A DNA stretch of 64,000 bases from Arthrobacter sp. NicSoilB8 (lineage in GTDB: Bacteria; Actinomycetota; Actinomycetes; Actinomycetales; Micrococcaceae). The notes below the pieces were generated by a model. That model was not told the DNA's origin. It made no database searches and worked only from the letters and a program-made list of their open reading frames with translations. The translations under genes and the position numbers were made by a program. Positions within the stretch are counted from its first letter, which is position 1. Every line of letters begins with the position of its first letter. The DNA is taken from NCBI RefSeq assembly GCF_019977355.1, contig NZ_AP024656.1:124001-188000 (forward strand). The letters are read 5' to 3'. Shown one piece after another: positions 58,374 to 64,000 of this stretch.

Positions 58374-58691
58374 ATGGCGAACCTCGACATTGAACAGACA
58401 CGTAACCAGGCCCGCGCGCTGCTGGACTCGCGCATCGAATCCGTCACCGCGCTGGTCAAGGCCCGGCAGCGGGTCGCTGACCTCAAGGAACAACTCGCCG
58501 AAGCCGAACGCGACGACAAACGCACCTACATCCGGGCCAGCAAAGACGGGTGGAGCACCGAGGAACTGAAGAAACTCGGACTCGAACCCGGAGCCGTCTC
58601 CCGCCGGCGGAAATCCCCGGCCACGACCGCCGAACAGGCCTCCACTCCCCCGCACGATGCCGTCCTGACCACCCAGGCCACCCCGTCCTAA
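58374..58691 (+). CDS. Small coiled-coil plasmid protein
   Basis: 105 residues from the ATG at 58374, after AGGGTGG. MANLDIEQTRNQARALLDSR and LVKARQRVADLKEQLAEAER form a long amphipathic helix; the rest is a basic, disordered tail. It is divergent from mobC across the oriT candidate. Such proteins are common next to actinobacterial mob genes, but have no assigned role. Confidence 0.65.
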   Translation: MANLDIEQTRNQARALLDSRIESVTALVKARQRVADLKEQLAEAERDDKRTYIRASKDGWSTEELKKLGLEPGAVSRRRKSPATTAEQASTPPHDAVLTTQATPS

Positions 58692-58786
58692 CCAGCTACC
58701 GGGTCCTTCCCCATGGTCCACGCCCTGGGCACCCGGCACACCAGACGTGAGGGGTCAGCTTTCTTCAGCCAAGGACCACAAAGAAA

Positions 58787-58802
58787 CACCCGCAAGCGGG
58801 TG
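58787..58802 (+). terminator. Short GC-rich hairpin
   Basis: CACCCGC (58787-58793) and GCGGGTG (58796-58802) are perfect 7-bp arms, preceded by an A-rich run. It lies about 100 nt after the small coiled-coil gene. Confidence 0.5.
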
Positions 58803-58918
58803 CACCGCACCACCTGAACGACCGTCACCTTTACCGGGGCGACCGTTCCCGATTCCTATGTTTGCCTGGTTCCGCTGCCGCTTCGCAGGGCCGCCGTCGG
58901 CGGCTCGGGAGGGGTGGG

Positions 58919-59330
58919 TCAGGTGGCCGGGTCGATGAGTTCGGGGCCGTTGTTGCGGACGCTGTTTACCCGGTCGGTGACCACCGTCGGTGTCAGGGCC
59001 GGTTCGGGAATGCCGTCCAGGATCTTTTGCACTTCCGTCTTCTCGGTGGTGCCGGGGTTGAGCCAGTCATGGAACATCTCCGGCGGGACAATGACAGGTG
59101 CCCGGTCGTGGACGTGGCCCATCGAGTCGTGGGCCGTGGTGGTCAGCACGGTGCAGCTGAGCAGCCACCGGTGCGGGTCATCCACCGGCAGGGGCGGGTC
59201 GGGCCAAAACTCATAGAGCCCGGCGAAGGCCAGCAGCTCGTTCTTCTCGGAGTGGAGGTAATGGGGGATCTTTTTCCCGTCCGGGGTTTTTCCCATTCGT
59301 AATATCCCTCGGCGGGACTATCCGGCATCC
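58919..59330 (-). pseudogene. SRAP (YedK/HMCES-like) gene fragment with frameshifts
   Basis: The longest frame reads TPDGKKIPHYLHSEKNELLA, FAGLYEFWPDPP, LLSCTVLTTTAHDSMGHVHD and RAPVIVPPEMFHDWLNP, the C-terminal half of the SRAP DNA-protein-crosslink peptidase. Just upstream, a neighbouring frame has SPAEGYYEWEK, the start of that half. The N-terminal catalytic cysteine region is not present. Confidence 0.75.
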
Positions 59331-59556
59331 CCTGAGCACACTCTTCAACGTCTTGAAGAGTGCCCCCAGACGCTCTCGGTGCCGTTGAAGCCGGTCGTAT
59401 CTGGTACCCGTCTTCAACAAGAGGAAACGAATTCCGGCGTGTCGGTAGGGCTTCAGCCATCTTGAGGTGGGTGCTGTGTGGCAACTGCTTCCGAGGATGC
59501 CTGCAATGGTCAGAGTCCAGCGTATTCAGATTGACGGCTTCGACGATTCTTGAACC

Positions 59557-59960
59557 GTGCTCGGCGATAATCATTTGCCTGTTGTGCCGGTCGAAATGTT
59601 CCTGGAGCACCTTCGGCAAACGGGAACATCACCGAACACCGTGAAGTCTTACTCACGGGCGCTGGAACTGTGGTGGCGGTTCCTGGCCCTCCGCGGCCGA
59701 ACGTGGGAGTCCTTCGCGCTGGAAGATCTGACAGGTTTCCTCGCATGGCTACGGAACGGCCTGCCCCCGGGTGTGGCAGCGCTGGGGGAAATCCCTGCCC
59801 TGGTCTCAGATGCCACGCCGGCGATCCGGTTGCAGGGCGTGCGGTCGTTCTACGTCTTCCACCAGTGGCGCGGAGTCGAAGTTCCCGTTTGGCTCTTCAG
59901 TGGAAGACCGGCGCGTGCGCCATACACGCCGTTCCTCGGGCATCTCACCCGGAACCAGCC
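59557..59960 (+). pseudogene. N-terminal fragment of a tyrosine recombinase/integrase
   Basis: The frame begins MLGDNHLPVVPVEMFLEHLR and has the SAM-like core-binding pattern: GTSPNTVKSYSRALELWWRF, ALEDLTGFLAWLRNGLPPGV, LVSDATPAIRLQGVRSFYVF. The catalytic domain with the R-H-R-Y residues is missing; sequence changes to an RHS fragment near 59960-60000. Confidence 0.75.
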
Positions 59961-59999
59961 ACATCAGGCGGTGACTGTACGCGTGGGCCGCGGGCGGAG

Positions 60000-60645
60000 A
60001 TCGGCACCGACCCTGACGCCAACCCAAATCCAGCTGGGGGGTGGAAGGACGTCTATGCGGGGAACGTGCTGCAGCGCCGGGTCGATCCGGTGGGAAACAC
60101 CACGGATTACGAGTACGACATCCAGCTGCGGTTGATCGCCACCCACGGACCCGACGGCGTCCGCAACGCTCTGGCCTACACACCCGGCGGGGACGTGAAA
60201 TCCTTCCAAGGCACCACGCCGATGGTCCGTTCGGAATACAACACCGCGCACCTGCCCACCACCACGACCAACGCCCGCGGCTACAGCAGCACACAGGCCT
60301 ACGACGCGGCGAACAACCTCACCCAGCTGACCAGGCCCAACCCTGCAGGCGGAAGCATCACAGCGTCCCTCGCCTACGACGCGATGGGCAACAGCACCTC
60401 GGCGACCGACCCGTTAGGAAACACCGGCACCTTCGAATACAGCGCGGACGGGGACCCCACCAAGTCCACGTCCCCGCTGGGCTCGGTGACATCTATGGGG
60501 TACGACACCGCCGGCCGGGTCACCAGCGTGGTGCCCCCGCGGGGCAACGCTCCCAGCGCGGACCCGACCCAGTTCGCCTGGCGGTACGAGTACGACGCGC
60601 TCGGCCGCACGGTAAGGTCCACCACCCCCGCAGGCCAGTACGAAA
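60000..60645 (+). pseudogene. Internal fragment of an RHS-repeat protein
   Basis: The frame reads DVYAGNVLQRRVDPVGNTTD, YDIQLRLIATHGPDGVRNAL, STQAYDAANNLTQLTRP, MGYDTAGRVTSVVPPRGN and YEYDALGRTVRSTTPAGQ, at least five RHS/YD repeats. Neither a start nor the polymorphic toxin end is present. It begins at the integrase fragment and is cut on the right by the IS110-type sequence. Confidence 0.8.
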
Positions 60646-61820
60646 CCCGGGGTGTAGGTGGTGCCGTCGCGGAGCATGGCCCAGAGGACGTTGAGGCGTC
60701 GCCGGGCGAGGGAGAGCAGGGCCTGGATGCGGGTTTTGCCCTCGGTGCGTTTTCGGTCGTAGTAGATCCGGGAGGCGGGGCAGCTTTTCAGGGCCGAGAG
60801 CCCGGAGAGATAGAAGACGCGCAGGAGCCGGCGGTCGTAGCGGCGGGGTCGGTGGTGGGTGCCGGTGATGCGGCCGGAGTCCCTGGGTGCGGGGGCGAGT
60901 CCGGCGACGCCGGCGAACCGGTCCGCGGTTTCAAAAACCGTGAGGTCACCTCCGGTGGCGCCGAGAAACTCGGCGGCGAGGACGGGTCCGAAACCGGGCA
61001 TGCTCAGCAGCACCTGCGCGTGCCGGTGTTCGGTGACCTTCTCGCCGATCAGCGCATCCAATTCGGCCAGTTCCTCATTCAGGGCGAGGATTTCCCGTGC
61101 GAGGGCGGCGACGATCAGCTCACCAACATGCTGGGCGGGAACGGTCGTGTGCTGGGATTTCGCAGCATCCACGGCGGCTTGTGCGACCGCCGCGGACGAA
61201 CGGGTCCCTTGTTTCTTCAGCCACGCGTGCAGCCTGGCCTGCCCGGTCCGGCGGATCCCGTCCGGAGTCCGGTGTTTGGTCAGCAGCAGCAGCGCGGCTT
61301 TGGAACGGCTGTAGTCAAAGGCCCGCTCCAAGGCAGGGAAGTATTCGAGCAGCTGGGCCTGCAGGCGGTCGATCGCCCGGACCCGGTCCGCGGACTTGTC
61401 AGCCCGGCGGGCGGTGAGGATCCGCAGCCCGGTGCTGATCTCATCCCCGGCCCTCAGCGGCTGCACATCCCGGCGCATCCTGGTCTGGTCAGCAATGACG
61501 GCGGCGTCTTTCGCGTCCGTTTTGCCTTCCCCGCGGTAGAGCTTGGAGGCGTGGTGGACGATACGGCCGGGAATGTAGAGGATGTTCTGGCCGTGGGCGA
61601 CGACGATGGCGATCAGCAGCGCCGGGCCACCGTGGTTCAGGTCGGTCGCCCAGATGACCTCGTCCCCGTCGGCGAGTTTCAGGACGGCAGCGATGAGCTC
61701 GAGCAGGGCCGGTTCGTCGTTTGGGATCTTCTGCGAGAGCAGCCGGTTTCCGTCCGCGTCGATCACGACGCAGTGATGATGGGCTTTGCCGGCGTCGACG
61801 CCGGCCCATAGGTGCACCAA
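60414..61820 (-). CDS. IS110-family transposase reading into RHS DNA
   Basis: The RuvC-like part has D in LWAGVDAGKAHHHCVVIDAD, E-equivalent D in VIWATDLNHGG and D in EGKTDAKDAAVIADQ; the C-terminal transposase domain has LLSMPGFGPVLAAEFLGATG and DSGRITGTHHRPRRYDRRLL. The normal protein would end near LNVLWAMLRDGTTYTP (about residue 391). Here no stop is met and about 77 further codons, antisense to the RHS fragment, are added up to 60414. The element is therefore truncated or borrows a stop from its target. Confidence 0.88.
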   Translation of the reverse strand: MVHLWAGVDAGKAHHHCVVIDADGNRLLSQKIPNDEPALLELIAAVLKLADGDEVIWATDLNHGGPALLIAIVVAHGQNILYIPGRIVHHASKLYRGEGKTDAKDAAVIADQTRMRRDVQPLRAGDEISTGLRILTARRADKSADRVRAIDRLQAQLLEYFPALERAFDYSRSKAALLLLTKHRTPDGIRRTGQARLHAWLKKQGTRSSAAVAQAAVDAAKSQHTTVPAQHVGELIVAALAREILALNEELAELDALIGEKVTEHRHAQVLLSMPGFGPVLAAEFLGATGGDLTVFETADRFAGVAGLAPAPRDSGRITGTHHRPRRYDRRLLRVFYLSGLSALKSCPASRIYYDRKRTEGKTRIQALLSLARRRLNVLWAMLRDGTTYTPGFVLACGGGGPYRAAERVVLVPPGELGRVRAGSVAPRGHHAGDPAGGVVPHRCHRAQRGRGLGGVPVRAVFEGAGVS

Positions 61821-62090
61821 AACAGCCTCCAGTCTGTCGGATGCTTGGAACCCAGCAGATAACCGCGCCGTCGTGTCCTTATCCAGCGATCATGTCGCGT
61901 CTCTCAATGAGCGGTCGGGTCATCGCGGGGTGGCGGGCGGCCAATCCTACGAAGCCGTCACGACGTGAATCGTCCGGCCACAGCAACAAAGCCATACCCG
62001 ACTCCCCTGGGTAGCCACGATCCTACAACGGCCACGGAACCACCCGACAACACCATAAGGACAGCAGCAAAAGAGAAAAAGAGCCTGTAC
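61821..62090 (-). other. Likely left end of the IS110 element, possible guide-RNA region
   Basis: About 270 bp upstream of the transposase start without a convincing gene. IS110 elements are known to encode a bridge RNA in this flank. No covariation can be judged from one copy, so this is a placement by family knowledge only. Confidence 0.3.
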
Positions 62091-62184
62091 AGCCCGAGCG
62101 CAGCGAGGTCCGAGAACCCGCCCTCGGCGCGGACTGGGCGAGTCTGGGAAACGAGGGCCTCCGTCACCCGCCGTTCAGGAGGAA

Positions 62185-62580
62185 CTACCTTGTGGTGCTC
62201 TCGTGTGCAGCGAGGGCTTGCTGGTGGCGGTAGAGGGTTGCTCGGCTCTAGACGACGAGGCGGGCGGCGTCTTCCGCGGTGCGTCCCTTCGCGCGGGCGT
62301 CCCGGGCGATAGCGTGCTTGTCTGCGATGACGATCGGGGCGGACAGCGGCCGGCCGAAGCTGGTGCCATTCTGCTTCGCGGCGGCGAACCCGGCGTTGAC
62401 CCGTTCGACGATCGGTTCGCGCTCATACTCGGCGAGGGTGGCGCGCATATTCAGCATCAGCCGGCCCGTCGAGGTCGCCGGGTCGATCCCGTCGGCGAAG
62501 GATCGGACATGGACCCCGTGGTCGCGCATGAAGGTCTCTGTGTTGAGCACGCCGATCAGCGACGGGGTTGTGGTGGGTGG
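62185..62580 (-). pseudogene. Truncated serine recombinase/resolvase with nonsense codon
   Basis: Translation: GVLNTETFMRDHGVHVRSFA, DPATSTGRLMLNMRATLAEY, VERVNAGFAAAKQNGTSFGR and ARDARAKGRTAEDAARLVV, then TAG at 62248-62250 in place of a tryptophan-like codon, then SRATLYRHQQALAAHE. The catalytic-serine N-terminus (about 60 residues) is missing. Confidence 0.8.
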
Positions 62581-62602
62581 GCTAGGTTGATTCGACGTGA
62601 TG

Positions 62603-62662
62603 CCAGTGGGGCTGCCGGGAGAGTTATCCGGCAATGAAAATCTCTTGGGCGACCCCCACTGG
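62603..62662. repeat. 60-bp imperfect palindrome at a gene-fragment junction
   Basis: CCAGTGGGG at 62603-62611 and CCCCACTGG at 62654-62662 are perfect outer arms; inside, TGCCGG (62613-62618) and CCGGCA (62628-62633) form a smaller stem. It separates the recombinase and MFS fragments and may be a tiny remnant of an insertion element. Confidence 0.45.
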
Positions 62663-62675
62663 ACGCGGAGCGTGG

Positions 62676-63960
62676 TCAGCTTTCCACGAAAACCGGGACG
62701 GGCGTTTCGACGGACTGACGAGCCCATGCCCGGTGAGCGTAGAAGAGGCCAACGCTGATCAGCAGGCACAGGATTGCCGAGTCGGCGTAGAGCGTGAAGA
62801 GGCCCGGACGGCCCGTCTGCGGCAAACGCCAGGCCGCCGAAGAATGTGCCCCTAAATGATCCGATGAACGCCATCGTGTTGGTCAGCCCAGAATGGTTCC
62901 TCTGGAATGCGGAGCGACGGCGCTGGTGGCCGTTGCGTTGATGAGGTTTTGAGCCGAGTGTCCGTCGATACCCATGAGTGTGACGCAGGCCAGGAAGAAG
63001 ACAAGGAAAACCGGTTCCAGCAGGATTTTTACCAGCCCGGTGAGGGCGAGAGCGGTACACACGATCCCTACCGTGGCGGACCCGTACTTGTCGGCGGCGT
63101 TGGCGGTGAACCAGGACCCGATGACGGCGGCTCCGTTGAGAGTGAAGCCGCAGATCAGGGTCTCGGTGAGGCTGAAGCCAAGGGTCTTCATCGATTCGGC
63201 GGGCCAGACGTTCAGGCCGAGCCAGGTTGTCAAGTTGGTGATGGCGGCCAGTCCCACCGGGCCAACAAAAATGTAGCCGCGCCCGGCGAACGGGCCCGTG
63301 AATTTCTGCACCCGGGCCAGTTGCATAGCCCGCATTTCTGCCGGCTCGGTGATCCGGCACAGGAGAATGATTGCCAGGATGACGGCGATCATGGCGGTTC
63401 CGAGCCAGAACATGGACCGCCAGCCCCAGACGGGCATCAGGAAGATGCCGGCCAGGGCGGCCATAATCCCTTCCATGGGGACTCCGGCCATGGCAATGGT
63501 GATGACCAGACTTACCCGGCCTTCCGGGGCGTGGTTCCTGACCAGCGTCATGGAGGTGGTCAGTGCCGCGCCGACGCCGGTCAGCAGGCGCGCGGCTCCG
63601 AGGAAATCCGAGCCTACGGCGAAGATGGCCGCGGCCAGTGCCTTCACGCGGGGCCGGCCGGTCCGGCCAGCCAGGGCGGTTCCACCGAGAACGCCGATCA
63701 GTGCGCCGGCGTAGATGTCTCCATCAGACAGCGATTCACGTCGGTGCTAAGGCTAACAGCGAAGGAATCGAAATCGTGTTGGGTGGTCATAAATCCATGG
63801 CCGCCACCCGAGCATAGCCCGTTCACGGACGTCGTCGGCTGCCGCGGTGCCGGTGTCCTGGAGCGATACAGGGTCCTGGCCGGTGACTTCAAGGATCGAG
63901 TGCGGGTTCCCATGGGGTTCCTTGCCTTCTGGGGAGAGTGGAAGGTTTGATGGAGCAGCC
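62676..63960 (-). pseudogene. MFS transporter (AAHS-like) with several frameshifts
   Basis: The longest intact piece (63647 to 62883) has RLLTGVGAALTTSMTLVRNH, MPVWGWRSMFWLGTAMIAVI and GFTLNGAAVIGSWFTANAAD, covering helices 4-11. Upstream, another frame adds DGDIYAGALIGVLGGTALAG. Downstream, after TGA in ILG-stop, neighbouring frames continue with NTMAFIGSFRGTFFGGLAFA and LYADSAILCLLISVGLFYAH to a stop at 62676. At least three lesions. It is not the same gene as the intact AAHS protein at 32238. Confidence 0.75.
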
Positions 63961-64000
63961 GCTGCAATGTTGCCCTCCGGACGGCCCACCGGCGGTCGGC

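Noticed and set aside
59670..61811. 713-codon open frame on the plus strand
   Set aside because: Chimeric: out-of-frame integrase sequence, then RHS repeats, then antisense of the IS110 transposase. Only the RHS part is real, and only as a fragment.
62248..63360. 370-codon open frame on the minus strand
   Set aside because: It joins out-of-frame MFS sequence to the serine recombinase fragment; the two are separate remnants.

Overview
The window looks like accessory DNA of a high-GC soil actinobacterium of the Micrococcaceae (Arthrobacter / Paenarthrobacter / Pseudarthrobacter type). The grounds are the very high third-position GC of the core genes, the actinobacterial tandem glycine riboswitch, the LipA and PdxS sequences, and the many nitrogen-compound and aromatic catabolic genes. 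No rRNA, tRNA or CRISPR array was seen. The right half carries mobilization genes, three insertion-sequence transposase loci and many broken genes, so the region is either a large plasmid or a chromosomal island.

Layout. (1) 0-9 kb, mostly minus strand: a GntR regulator cut by the window edge, an NCS2 nucleobase-type permease, then a tight operon of cytosine-deaminase-like amidohydrolase, threonine-aldolase-like PLP enzyme, hydantoinase/dihydropyrimidinase and M20 N-carbamoyl hydrolase. A substrate-binding protein without a signal peptide follows. (2) 9.2-22.4 kb, plus strand: three repeated TGCA-type boxes and a tandem glycine riboswitch precede gcvP-gcvT-gcvH-glyA-sdaA-(small membrane ORF)-lipA-MTHFR-like-pdxS and a second NCS2 permease. 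This set can take glycine to serine and pyruvate and supplies lipoate and PLP for the enzymes; the genes at 2-8 kb could feed it glycine. (3) 22.5-28.8 kb: remnants of GH15, MFS, hemB and HAD genes, with intact AhpD-like and YceI genes and a frameshifted IS110 transposase.

(4) 28.6-34.4 kb: a probable nitrobenzoate module with a PnbA-like nitroreductase, a PnbB-like hydroxylaminobenzoate lyase, a TetR regulator and an AAHS aromatic-acid transporter. Five dyad sites of the same 12-7-12 architecture lie at its promoters. (5) 35.5-38.6 kb: an F420-type NADP reductase and LLM flavin oxidoreductase pair diverging from a MarR regulator across palindromes, followed by decayed copies. (6) 38.9-45.4 kb: a MerR-XRE-cupin regulator diverging from a ureide-type operon (PuuE-like deacetylase, DUF1989, NCS1 permease, M20 hydrolase). 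The last gene is cut by an IS3 element with a clean 3-bp target duplication.

(7) 45.5-55.2 kb: LysR and mobilization remnants, a sulfurtransferase, a DUF1016 nuclease gene with one in-frame TGA, and an undescribed-looking locus. That locus has a hypothetical protein, a small membrane protein, an AAA-type ATPase and a divergent 1214-residue helical-repeat protein with a PIN-like C-terminal part. It is the best candidate for a new defence or conflict system. (8) 55.4-58.7 kb: relaxase, MobC, an accessory protein and a probable oriT. (9) 58.9-64 kb: remnants of SRAP, integrase, RHS, serine recombinase and MFS genes, plus an IS110 transposase that reads into RHS sequence.
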